From Kalaharituber pfeilii (lineage: Eukaryota > Ascomycota > Pezizomycetes > Pezizales > Pezizaceae), in the NCBI GenBank assembly GCA_015179045.1, contig WHUZ01000006.1, positions 558,001 to 622,000 on the forward strand: a stretch of 64,000 nt of DNA, given 5' to 3'. This document shows, one piece after another, positions 36,741 through 47,923 of this stretch. Position numbers and translations under genes: made by a program. The notes beneath the pieces were generated by a model that saw nothing but the letters and a program-made list of their open reading frames with translations, was not told where the DNA came from and searched no databases. Position 1 is the first letter of the stretch, and every line of letters begins with the position of its first letter.

Positions 36741-37446
36741 ACCGACTCCCGTACGGCAATATCGAGACTTCAGAAAATAGCCAACGGGGACCCAAACGTG
36801 GAAGGTACCTCCCAGGAGGTTAGGGAACAGTGGGAGAAGAGGATAGCCAGAGGGGACCACGACCTAGCGGTGCTATGGGTAAAGGCACACAAGGGAGTAA
36901 GAGGCAACGAGAAGGCAGACAGGGCGGCGAAGGTAGGCACCGCCCTACAATGCGAAGAAGAGATAGCCACAGAGGCGGGGATCCGCCAAGAAGCCAAAAC
37001 CCTCAGAGCCAAAGAAAGAAATCGCCTACAACTGACATATCGACCGCTACAACAGATAGATAACCGCAAGAAGATCTCCGTTTTAGCAGGCATCCTCGGA
37101 AACAAGGGACTCAAAGAATGGAGATACGGCATAGGCAAGGCGGATTCACCGGAGTGCCGATGGTGCGGAAAGGCCCTGGAGAACTTGACACACATAGCAA
37201 GGGATTGCCAGGCATGGAAGCGAAAGACAAAAGAAGGGGCGGAGTGCTTGACGCAGCCGGGAAAGGGAGTCAATATCGCGGAAATACTGGAATGGGCAGG
37301 GCAGGACTGAATTCTTCAGGTTTCTTTTAATTCCTATTTCTTCTTTGTTTTTCTTTATCAGTTTGTAAGGAATTTTAGTCTATATAAGATCTCGCCATAG
37401 CCTATTAGGCGGCACGCGAGTAATGAAATAAAAAAAAAAAAAAAAA
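36741..37446 (+). mobile_element. 5'-truncated LINE end: RNase H domain and poly(A)
   Basis: The open frame 36741-37310 begins abruptly with TDSRTAISRLQKI and includes LAVLWVKAHKGVRGNEKADR, the RNase H signature of Tad/I-type non-LTR retrotransposons, then a CRWCGKALENLTHIARDCQAW zinc-knuckle-like end. The 3' tail reaches an A17 run at 37430-37446. No reverse transcriptase lies upstream, so this is a typical dead-on-arrival insertion. Target-site duplications were not recognised. Confidence 0.85.
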
Positions 37447-37539
37447 CCAGTGAAGGGTTCAGCAAGCAATTCATTATGTGAGCTAACTAGCAGCTTGGCA
37501 GATGAGTTAGAAAGTTCAACAACAAGTTCAGCATGTAGT

Positions 37540-37745
37540 CCTACAAGCGATTCGGCAAGTGATTCGGTAGGGGATTCAGCAAGCACTTTAGTGGGAGATT
37601 CAGCAGGCACTTTAGCGGGGGATTCAGCAGGTACTTTAGTGGGGGATTCAGCAGGGGATTCAGAATTTCAGGAGATTCAGCAGCCAATTCAACAAGCAAT
37701 TCAGCAGGCCAGTTCAGCGGGCAATTCAGCAAGTGATTCAGCAAG
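37540..37745. repeat. 27-30-bp minisatellite
   Basis: Repeated GGGGATTCAGCAGG(C)ACTTTAG-like units follow directly after the LINE poly(A). Both strands read as Ser/Gly/Asp- or Leu/Pro-rich repeats without domain character, so no gene is claimed. Confidence 0.75.
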
Positions 37746-38134
37746 TTGTAGTTAATGGGTGGGCAACTGGAAAGTGGAAGTTTAGAAGAGATAGTGAGCG
37801 TAGTGGTGAGATTTTAGTTAGAGAAGTTGATTAGATAAAGTTGACAGATATAGTTGTTGTAAATATGACTGCAGCGGAAGGATGTGAGTTTCCAGATAGG
37901 AATGTGACATCTAAGGGTAGAGATCAATTTTAAAGGTGCGGGTCTTGATAATACAGTGCTATCCTTCGGTGTTTGTACACCTCTATCAGTTTTTCTCCTC
38001 TTGATGTCACCTCCCAGGGCGCATCACCCCTTTAGGCACGTCACCCCCTAGGCGCGTCACTTCCCTAGGTGCGTCACCCTCCCCAGCAGTTGTATAGACC
38101 CCCGAGCGAAGCGAGTGGGGTCTCTCAGTAAGTA

Positions 38135-38204
38135 CAGTCTAACCTTGCTATACCGGACGAGTAAAAATCTGGCACTTTTTGTCCGGTATAGCAAGGTTAG
38201 ACTG
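38135..38204. mobile_element. 70-bp palindromic MITE flanked by TA
   Basis: Two perfect 24-bp arms (starting CAGTCTAACCTTGCTATACC and its complement) flank a 22-bp A/T-rich centre. TA lies at both outer borders (38133-38134 and 38205-38206), the target duplication of Tc1/mariner/pogo elements. The arms resemble the termini at 31857 and 39581. Confidence 0.88.
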
Positions 38205-38417
38205 TATGTGTGCAAGCGGCTGAAAAAGTATATTTACTACTCCGTGACAGCACCAAAGCCCCTAATCCCGGTCGCGAGTGTCGCAAGCTCTGCCTCAGCT
38301 CCCGCCGCACGCTCTGCCCCCATTGCGAGCGTAGCGAGCGGGCATTCTCTCGTAACTCAGTACCACAATATATAAGGTTTCTTGTGAATAGAGGGATTTT
38401 GCCTGGTTACGAGACTA

Positions 38418-39110
38418 GGATTTTGCAACCCTGTACATAACCCTAGCAGGACTTATTTCAAATCAACAAGGGTAAGACGAAGTAACCCCAAACTGTACAA
38501 GAACGGTCCAGAACCCCAGCGCATGAAACTTAGAACTCCACGTGACGTAGGAACCTCACTTCATCGTCATCATCATCAAGTTCACTATGGATACCCAACT
38601 TGAACGCCAACTTGAACGCCAGATTGCTCTTGGATTAGTCATAATGGGGTATTTTCAAGCAATACTCCTGAGTATGAAGTTTGAACTTGAACGGCGTCGC
38701 AATGTGTCTACTGTAACTCCTCGTTACCGGCCTCCGATACCATATGAGCAGTATTCATAGACACTATTATCAAGTGGTTGGAGTGATATTGCTCGAATAT
38801 CTCCGATTCACACCAGCTGAGATAGCAGAACTGATTGTACACTTGGGACTTGTTTGATCTTGTTTGATATGTTTGATAAATTTTTTTATATTACTAGCGT
38901 ACTCACAGGGTTCCTCATGATAAACTTGCCCTCTTGTGGTTGTTTGTTGTGGTCTCATTAAGACCGCGCTAACAGAGTGGTCTTAATAAGGCCACTCTGT
39001 TAGCGCAGTCTTAATTCTAGGCCAGGGACCCATGTCGGTATCTAACCAATTCAGCTCCGTTGCTGTCGCAACAAGTCCACAGAATTAAGGCCGGCAGGGT
39101 TGCAAAATCC
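38418..39110. repeat. Inverted-repeat pair around 690 bp
   Basis: GGATTTTGCAACCCTG at 38418-38433 recurs in reverse complement at 39095-39110; a second partial left match (GAGGGATTTTGC) lies just outside at about 38391. It could be the ends of a small non-autonomous element or the facing ends of two separate elements. There is no transposase between them. Confidence 0.55.
38958..39014. repeat. Hairpin element with 23-bp arms bordered by TTAA
   Basis: TTAAGACCGCGCTAACAGAG plus TGG at 38958-38980 pairs with 38992-39014 with one mismatch, leaving an 11-bp loop. Both outer ends are TTAA. It is a foldback or mini-MITE nested inside the larger inverted-repeat pair. Confidence 0.8.
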
Positions 39111-39580
39111 CTCAAATGGAACCTTAAACATAGTGCTAGCATCAGGATCTGAGGGTGCACTTGGAGACTTGGAGGCTACATAGCAACTCGAGGCATAGCG
39201 AAACGTACTGATCAATTATCATTTTGTCTCGTCTCCTTAGGGCAATAGCTAATTTGCAACGTAATGCAGACCAGCATTTGCTTGCTATGAGTTTGAAAAA
39301 ATGGGCCCAGTAGCGGCGGCCCGGCCCGTAGCATGGCCGGACTTGAAGTATCATATCCTCTGGAAAGCAGGCAGCTGTACCTTCTACGTATAGCGCTCTA
39401 TGCCATCTAGAAGCCTGCCCCACTTGGGAGGTGGGCCCATTCAGCAGTAGCTACGTGATTCTTCCTAGGGCTTTCTGAAGAGGTCTGAGACTGTACTTCC
39501 ACATCATTCTTGCAATTGTTGAAGTGGCGCAGCCTCCACGCTCGCATGTATACCCCAGGGAGCACGAATTCGTCTCCAGA

Positions 39581-39990
39581 TACAGTTTTCCCTTGCTATA
39601 CCGGATCTGTAAAATCTGGCCTTTTTCGTCCGGTATAGCAAGGTTCCGTTATAGAATAAAATGCTTGGCAGAACAGAATAGGGATGGGCAGCAAAAATAG
39701 TGTAATTGGGAACAACGACAGCCTAATGTTATTATGTAATGTTAAGTTTAGTAAGCATCTGAAGGTGAATGCAATGTGGGATAGCCAAGATTGGACGTAT
39801 CAGTGTTAGTGTATCCGGTATAGCAAATATTAGTTGTATGGAGACAGGGGGGTAAGTGCCTGGTCCGGTCCGCTATTCTTAGTGCGCCCGGTATAGCAAG
39901 AGAGTTTTGTATGGGAGCGGGATGTAGCAACCTGAGAGCATCCGGTATAGCAAGGTTTCCGGTACAACAAGGTCCAGTATAGCAAGGTGG
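39581..39990. mobile_element. Degenerate pogo-like repeat cluster
   Basis: TACAGTTTTCCCTTGCTATA at 39581 and the inverted CCGGTATAGCAAGG at 39630 form a hairpin like the 38135 MITE. Further CCGGTATAGCAA copies occur at about 39815, 39887 and 39942, and a related one near 39972. Probably nested or eroded non-autonomous elements. Confidence 0.6.
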
Positions 39991-42175
39991 TTCGCAGATT
40001 TATTCTGGTTGCGTTGCGACAATAATGGGGCTGCGGCCGAGTGGGGCGGATAATATAGGTTTAGAAGTCCGAAACATACCCCTGCCATGGAACGTACCAT
40101 AGCTATCCGAAAGCACCTAACCTACCCAATTCTTCCCAGATCGGAGTGCTGTCTCGCATTCGCGGTGGGGAAAGAAAAACGGAACATACACAGGTATTAA
40201 TGTTCTGGTGCCTCGGCCAAGATATAAGGCCGGGACTGGCCTTCCCAAGTTTGCGGGCTTTTGTGGAGTGCGTTTTATAGGGCGGAGTTACGCTGACTTT
40301 TATGTAAGCTATCATAAAGACTAGAAATGCTCAACAGGATATATATTTGGAGATGGGCATGTTTAACTACTGGAGGAATCGTATCGTTTTTGTGAGTCTA
40401 CTCTTGGCCTCCGGCGTGCATGACATAATCATCGGTGGGGGGCTCATTGATGGGGATTAGTCACGGGACTGGGGTCGGGTCTCGGGGATGGGTGCAAGCA
40501 CGGAGAGCGGCACCCGGCACATGTAGTCTCGTGCGGCACTTGCACTTGCTCACCTACCCGTATGATCGGCGAGGCGCTCTAGGGTCGCGAGACTAATTGT
40601 ATGATGAGCTCTAGCATGGCAGAGCCATTCAAAAGTAAGGCAGCTGCAAGATATCCGAGGGAGGGAGGGAGACATCAAGCAGTAGCCAATTCCCCCCCTA
40701 GGCCTCTCCTCTAGACCAAGGTCTTGATATCCTCTGGTCCGTACTAAACTAACCTATTATGTTAGTCCTGCTTAACCCCCGATTACCTGATTAGGAAGTG
40801 TTCAGGTTAGGTTCCCACGGGTTCGACGCAATCAAAATTGAACAGCAACGGGAAAAAAAAAAAAATAAATAAAATAAAAAAACAGATACAAGGATGCACG
40901 CTGAAAACTAAACCCCGACTAATTATGCCACGGGAGACACGCGAGATTGAAAGTGCCGGAATACGGTACCACGTAAATATACCCATACATACGCATCCAA
41001 ACCTTCAATTCCCACTCAGAGGAAGCAGATATGAAATGTCAGACATTCCTTCTCTCATTATATTCACTTCATCTACATATACACTTCCATCAGTTGACTT
41101 TAGCCAAAATTCACTGCACCTCATGGAAGGCCCTACAGCCTGTCTATTCTTATTCTCCTCAATCGCTTGTTAGCTTCATACAAGTGCCCTTCATCTAATG
41201 GGCTATATTGAACTTAACAAATTTCTGTTCATCAACAATTCATCTCAAACGGCCTCAGTTCAACCACCAAGAATGCATATCTCATTTTCAAATTCCCCTG
41301 CAACGAAAGCATATCAAGACACTCACCATTTCTGGCAAAAGCAATAAAGCCTCTGTCTACCCCATACATCCCAGTTGACATGTCTACCAGCACCTTTACC
41401 GTTGATGATGAAATTCAGCCCATCTTCAGAGGTGACCAGAAAGCATATTTGAACCCATCGAGTATTAATTTGCCATCTCTTCCAAATGCAGAATACCGAG
41501 TTCTCACCAATGACCTTTACCAACAGTGTATTATCATATGCCAGACTATGTAGTTTTGACAGAGTCAGACAAGTCACTGCGTTGTGTTGAACCAAAAGTC
41601 CTTAGCGTCCTGCCAACAGCTTCCAGGCTCTGTGTACAGCTGAACAGTATCCTTTCGTGATGAAGAGCCCCTTTGGTTCCACAAGAACAAGGGAGAAACA
41701 TCACGGGGAAAAGCGGTGTTTCCCATTTGGCAAGAAGTACCGTGTTAAGTTAATAAAACTACCCCGTCTGGCAATTCTGGACAATCTGTAACACCGAAAC
41801 TTGGTTGCCACCTTGGTGCAGAGCAGAGACTCCAGCGAGTAGAATATCACCCTACTGTATGGTAAAGCCCAACATTTATAAAAAAAATGTTATGTTCAGT
41901 CTATATCCAAGTAAAGAAATTAGAGGGGAAAAAGGGAAAAGAAAAAAGTACTACGTAGGCAAGCAAGTAGCATGAAAAACGTGGCATGAGATAATTAAGT
42001 ATGCGATAGCAAAATGATCTCGGAGACCGAGGACCAGACTAACCCCAGGGAACGGAAAGGAGAAACGGAAACAGGTAGTATGCCAAAAAAAAAAAAAAAG
42101 AAAAAAAAAAAGAGAAAAAGAAATAACAAACGGAGAAACATGCTGAATACATAGATGAACTCTTACAAGAAGCAT
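39991..42175. other. Spacer between repeats and the MFS gene
   Basis: No gene is identified. A 90-codon minus-strand frame at 41323-41595 (EDGLNFIINGKGAGRHVNWD) with further coding-like text upstream, to about 41700, in other frames could be a remnant, but I do not recognise it. A-rich runs lie at 40852-40881 and 42080-42110. Confidence 0.4.
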
Positions 42176-44369
42176 CTACCTCTCCCTTCCATCTGACAAC
42201 AACCTCACCCTCTCCCCTCTTTCGCTCTCCACCGGTTTACACCAACTCTCTCGTATATTCTGTTCTTGCTCCTCTTCCTCCTCCTCCTGCTCCTGCTCCT
42301 CCTCATCATCATCATCATCCGCAATGGCCTGACTGCTCCTCCTACTCACACTACTAGTCCCATTACTCTCTTCTTCCTCTTCCTCATCCCCCGCCCCTTC
42401 CACCTTTCCCCCCCTAATCCCAGCTGCTAGCCCCACCCCCAGTACCGCCACACTCCCAAACACACCCCACGCCAACCACCCCGCCCTACTTCCGCCCCCA
42501 AGCTTCTCCTCCACCAAACTCCACAGCCCGCCGCTCAAAAAAGGCCCCACAGCCCTTCCAGCCGCACTCAGTGTCTGCGCGAGCCCGTTGATTCTCCCCA
42601 AAATCTTCTTCTCGGGGCTCGCGTTCGTAAACATAATCATTGCGCACGTCAAACCTACCACGTTCGCGACGCTCTTGAGCAGGAGAACAAGTGTAATGGG
42701 CCCGTACAGAAGCCACTTGTTCGTCCCAGTCCGGTGCGCGGTATCCGATCCTGCACTGGCAACCGGCATCGCAAAGAACGATAATGCCATCCCGAGCATT
42801 CCTGCTCTATAACACCACTTATTTCCCCACCGACTCTGCACGTCGTCGCCAATGTTAGCGCAAATTTGGATTAAGATAGCTGCGAGCCCGGCAAAGCTTA
42901 GTGTGATTCCGATTTCGTGTGGTGACAATCCGCGCCCGGTGGGAGGAGGAGTGGAGACGAAGATGGGGTAGAGCGAGGAGAATATAATGTTTGAGAGGTT
43001 GAAGATGAAAAAGGAAGCGAGCAAGAGGAGGACAGAGGTAGTCAGGATGGTTTGAGTGTAGGTAATGCTGGTGCCGTAGTCGTCGGGGGAGAGGGGGGGG
43101 AACGGGGGAAGAGAGTCGGTGGAGGGTCAATGGTGGCGGAGCCATTAATGGAGATAGAGGAGACTGAGCGGTGGAAGGTAGTTCTGGAGGAGGGGCCAGG
43201 TTGTTCATGCTGGTGGTGGTGGTGATTGTGATGGCAGCGGCGGGGGTGGTGCTTGCCATTGCGGAGGCGTCGTAGGTAAGAAGGGCTGACGGAACCAGCT
43301 GCGAATTGCCATAGCCACGAGAATAGGCTCTGGATTCGTTTCCCAAGGGGTGGAAGCTCCTGTGCTTGTTCTAACGACTCTTCCAGCCAGAGCATGGAGA
43401 TGGTGAAGCCGAGGAGTAGTAAAACTGTGCTGATGATATTTGGAAGAAGGTACGGGTATCTCATGCCGCTTCCCGAGTTACTAGCCAGCAGGCCACCCAT
43501 AATGGGACCGAGGATGGAGCCGAGACCGTAGACGACGGGAAGGTAGGCGAAGGAGGAGGATTGATTAGATTTGTCTGTGATTTCGCCGAGCACCGTGGCG
43601 ACAACGCCTGTTTTATGTATTTAGCCGACAGGAGGCCGGATGTGAACTTGGCGAACGGTAAGGTTGGGAACACCGTACCTTGGTTTCCATTCATGATACC
43701 AATGAATGCTTGCACGACGGCGGCTTGCCACAGCGTTTTGACGAATCCGAATAGCATAAATCCAACTGCGGTCCAGAATGTGCCCCATAGTATTACTGGC
43801 TTTCTGCCAATCCTATCGCTCAGTCGCCCCCAGAGGAAGTTTGCTAGAAGCACGTGCAACCGACGCCCGTCAGTCCAAGCTGTTAAAAGCGCATGATGAG
43901 TACAAAAAAGACATGTTGAGTACATACTAGCTACCTGCGCCCCTGCGAAGCAGCTTGCAATGACCCCCACATACAATCCCACCTTTGAGCCCTCCACGCT
44001 TGGAAACGCCCTCGTCATGTCTGGCAGATACGGGCTTATCGAGTTCAGCGCCGTCTGCTCCGCCAAGCTGATGAGCGCCAGCACCACCAGCTGGCGTGCA
44101 GGCGCCGGACTCCTTCTACTCCCTTCGACGGGCTCGTCCGCCGCGTCCGCCGAGGACAGTGACGGGGAATTGTACGCTCTTGCGGGCGACCCATGATAGG
44201 ACGGCGGGCTCTGGGCGAAAAAAGGCAGCGGACGGCCCTTGCCGGACGGCGGCTTCGTCGGAAAGGTCTGGTAGTGTAGGATGATTGTGCTGTCTGCCCT
44301 GCCGCCCACGCCTGCTGCGTGCGGTGCGGGCGATGCGGGCGACGCCGGCGAGGCTGGAGTGTTGGCCAT
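42176..44369 (-). CDS. Major facilitator superfamily transporter
   Basis: Proposed exons 44369-43928, 43843-43679, 43607-42176 with GT-AG introns. After a Pro/Ala-rich cytosolic start, membrane helices begin at about residue 100 (LVVLALISLAEQTALNSISP). Intron 1 must use the GTATGT donor, joining to TNFLWGRLSDRIGRKPVILW, the MFS loop 2-3 motif A. The second six-helix half starts at TSVLLLLASFFIFNLSNIIF and continues through GRGLSPHEIGITLSFAGLAA. Overall it resembles fungal DHA1-type proteins (yeast YCR023C-like); the substrate is unknown. The C-terminus is strongly acidic (poly-Glu/Asp). In the central cytosolic loop the frame changes by one base in a C/G-run region (43085-43104), either a frameshift, a sequence error or an unseen intron. 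Plasma or vacuolar membrane is likely. Confidence 0.8.
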
Positions 44370-44685
44370 TGGGGGGCCTTTTGCTGTTGCATGGCCGTCC
44401 GCCCTCTGTACGCTCTCGCGCCGTGGAATGTGATGTTTGCTGGTTTGCCTTCTTCTTTGTGCCGGGTGACTGGTTGGGGCGCGGGTCGGCGGCGGCGGCG
44501 GCAGCAGCAGCAGCGGGCCGTTACATAAAGAGCTCCGCCAGCTGCCGTCAGGCCGAGATGACGTCACCGCCCGCCGCAACCCAGCCTGCTGACGTGTCTT
44601 GGCGCACGCAAGACATGCGACCACAGATGGATGGCGTGATGGTCATGACAAGCATAACATGATCCGCCGCCAGGGATTGCAATGC

Positions 44686-44717
<32 letters not shown>

Positions 44718-44995
44718 ACGCCCCGAGGCATAAGCTTTCTCAATATGGCACTCAGTACAGTGCCCTACACAATAACCTTGTTGGCTCTATTCAAACAAGT
44801 CCACCGCATGGCAGCTAAATATCCTGCACCATCTACCCCAATGCTATATGCGATGTTCATTATATCCCCAACTAAATAAATAAAACGCGCACGGCCCGAG
44901 CCAGCCACGCCGTCGCCGAAATATAAACTCAACTTTCCCTCTCCCCGCCTTCACAAACTAAACCGCGCAAAACACACTTACATACTTCGTACCAT
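44370..44995. other. MFS promoter side and downstream flank of the protease-like gene
   Basis: The spacer holds a C30 run (44688-44717) and a GCGGCGGCGG stretch at about 44490. No gene is seen; the frames on the plus strand are antisense to the MFS leader. Confidence 0.5.
44688..44717. repeat. C30 homopolymer
   Basis: Thirty consecutive C residues, about 320 bp upstream of the MFS start codon. Likely unstable and hard to sequence. Confidence 0.9.
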
Positions 44996-47190
44996 TCACG
45001 CCATCTCGTAGATCACAGCGGCTGGGTTTTGGCTACTCGGATATCCCTGGCACGCCTGCCCTTGGTTCTGCTGCGGAATACACTGGTATGGGGAACCCGG
45101 TGGTGGTTGGGGTGGGGGTGATGCCCCATATGCAGCCGGCATTGGCATTTGCAACGGCGAGCATGGTAGCGGAGGCGGTGCGCACCCGGCGGGATGTGAT
45201 GCCGGAGAATGCCCCGGAAACGGTTGATGCGTATAACCCGGTAACGCACTCGGGTTCGGAGGTGGGGGTGGATACACAGCAGCTGGAGAGGGCACTATCA
45301 TTTGTGCTTGTTTTGGCGTCAGAACTGCGCCCGTCGCTGCGGCTGCTGGCATCTCATAATAGTCATGCTTGACTCCGAGCTCATGATACCCTTGCGCCGG
45401 AGCTATCTGCTTTCCTGCAGCTGGAGGCAATTCAGCAAGAGTAGTGGAGTCCTTCTCTGCAGGCATCGAAATTGCTGTGCTCGGGCGGCTCATCTTCACC
45501 ATGGCAACATCGTTCGCGTCTAATTCCATCCTCCCCCCAATAGGAATATGGCTGTCTGCGCTTCCAGGCCTTTCGTCAAGCTGCTGATGCTTCTCTGCAT
45601 TCCTTCTCTTCCATTTCCTCCAAAAGATAAACAAGGCCACAAGAAACAAAATGCCGCCTAGTGATGCACCAGCGAGTGCTGGAATTGGCATGGGCAGTTC
45701 CTTCTCGAACGTTGATCCTCCATCTGAAGACCCGTCATTGTCCTCTGAATCATCTACATCTCTAACTGAGCCTTTGTCATCAGGGGAGGGATCCTCGCTT
45801 GCTGAAATAGGAACGATTTCCTTCGTTGAATTAACGTAGGCTACCTGGGAGATCTGGAAATAGTTGGTATCATGATTCACAAAGAGATAGGCTGCCTTCA
45901 GGAATCTACAGAAGTGGCTGTTAGGAAACCCAAAATCTGATATCATGCACTGGAAGATAAAACTCACGATCTACCTAACACAATAGGCTCTTCCCCCCTA
46001 TACTCCTTCATCGGTGCGTAAAAATTATACTCATTATCCCCTGTCAGCTGATAATTCCTCATATAACCAACCGGCTGATACCACACTGTTGGCGGCACCA
46101 CAATCTCAATCTCGTCACCCTTCCCATCCAAGGACTTGAATGTCATTGTGACATTTCCAATCCTTCTTTCCCTGTCGGCTAAATACGTATAGAAGAAATC
46201 AATCCCCGGCTCGCCATACACAGCCCCCATAAATTCGCCTATACCTCTGGCAACAGTTTGAGGAAAGTACATGTGCGGGGTCTCAGTGTCAATGATGGCA
46301 GTATAGGGTTGCGGAAGGAGCTCATAGGGACTGTCTGGAAGAATGTTATGCACAACCATGCTAGTCAAGGAGAGTTGGAGAGTGCCATCTTGCGATATTG
46401 GTGCAATCAATGGTTTGGATGTGTTGGAGATTTTTGATTTGTCATACCCGCCCAATGTCAACGACCCGGGAAACTTGTGGCTCTCACGCACAGGTAACTC
46501 CTCTTCATCACTTTCCTTCCTCTTTCCAACTCCGGAATTGAAATCTTCGTCCGTGGTAGGCTTGTTCCCCGACTCATCAAACGAAGGGTTAAGGACGGGC
46601 CAGGGATGGTTCCAGATGTCGATACCGAGATGCAGCCCAAATGATCTGCTTCCAATCTTTTTCTCATCGACCAATTTCTGCAAGAAGGCCGAGTCCCTCC
46701 CAAGTCCCAGCAGCCCACTAGTCATATTGCTCGAGATAACGACAGAAAACTCAAAATCCTTGAGCTCCCACTCCCCATATTCACCCTGGAAAACGATGCG
46801 ATCCTTCCCAAGGGTTCCATCGGAGTATGCTACGTACTTCGAGTTCCTATAATTGTACTCTTCCTTTCCAACGACAAAACTCGAGGACTTCATTGTATCG
46901 AAAACACCCCCACGGTATAACACGCAGTCGTCCGTTGGTCCCTTAGCTCCCTTCGGCGTACAAGCTTGCGGCCCGATAATGAATGTGGTTGACTGCGTTA
47001 ACGACGGCAGAATGTTTATATTTTGTTTGGTCGAGCCGATTGTGAGCGGGAGAAGGAAATCATCTGTAGAGTTAAGAGCTGACGAAACAGGGTTGAACTC
47101 TATCCACACTGTCTGGGATGAAACGCAAGATACACCACCAAGGAGAATTGCAAGCACGAACAGGCGCAAATTTAAGGGAGTGGACAACAT
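44996..47190 (-). CDS. Type I membrane protein with inactive pepsin-like ectodomain
   Basis: Exons 47190-45968 and 45905-44996 (710 aa) with a 62-bp GT-AG intron; splicing restores LGRSFLKAAYLFVNHDTNYF, the typical C-terminal block of the A1 pepsin fold. A signal peptide (MLSTPLNLRLFVLAILLGG) comes first. Fold markers are present (TSGLLGLGRDSAF, FPGSLTLGGYDKSK), but where the first catalytic DTG belongs the text is ILPSLTQSTTFIIG, and the second site reads AIIDTETPHMYFP (DTE). Both sites therefore depart from DTG/DSG, so proteolysis is unlikely. A Ser/Asp-rich stalk leads to one transmembrane helix at about 481-502 (IPALAGASLGGILFLVALFI), a basic stop-transfer WRKWKRR and a long Pro-rich cytosolic tail. 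It may act as a surface receptor, adhesin or sensor. The start at 47190 was chosen because it places the signal peptide at the N-terminus. Confidence 0.88.
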
Positions 47191-47923
47191 TCTAGTTAGG
47201 TAAAGAGCATACAATTTCAGGTAGAGCAGACTCAGTTCTACAGGCCGGATGTAAATGAAAGTCAAACAAGGGCTTCCAAAAAGAACGACACGACCCCGCT
47301 GTATCCTGAGAAAAGAGTGACTGTGTGAAAATGTAAATGAATGGATATTACAGGGACGACTGCAAAGAAAAGATCAGAGAGAGGAAGATGGGGACGAAGA
47401 TAGGAAAGTGAATCGCCATCCCGCACCTCTTACTCTTGCTGCGGCCCCTATCCTAAGAGAATGGGAAACACTGCACCTTGTCTGCATTAACGTCCACAGC
47501 AGCTGAGAGGGTGGCAGGCAAGAGGCTTAGCCGGCTGGTTTTCTCGCTCTCGCTTTCGTATTTAGCGGGCGAGCGGCGTCCGGTTGCATAAGGTTTTCGC
47601 TACTCTAAACGGCTTGTGTAACATGAATCAGGGGCCACAGGACACAAAACCAGGCTCCTGCACGTTCAGTGAGTCAGCACTATTTTACCCAGAAAGAAAT
47701 TGCGCGTGTTGGCCAATTTGCTAACGCTGTTGAGTGCTCAGAGGGCATGCATACCTCATCGTTTCATATCAACAGGGTTGACAAAAATCTAGCACTATTA
47801 TAACTACATTTACTGTACATAGTAAAGACACTTACCTTACCAAACAAAGGATCCCATAATCCTCTTTCGCCTTGAGCTCCTCTTTGCGCCCCAGCGTTTC
47901 TTTTCTGGGTCCTTCCACTCCGA
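47191..47923. other. Spacer with promoter of the protease-like gene
   Basis: Nothing coding is recognised. The minus-strand promoter of the preceding gene should lie at its left end. Confidence 0.5.

Noticed and set aside
37450..37755. Ser/Gly/Asp-rich repeat protein
   Set aside because: Both strands are open and repetitive; the minisatellite explains it better than a gene.
42080..42120. A-rich run as a retrotransposon tail near the MFS stop
   Set aside because: No retroelement sequence is adjacent; it is probably simple sequence in the 3' flank.
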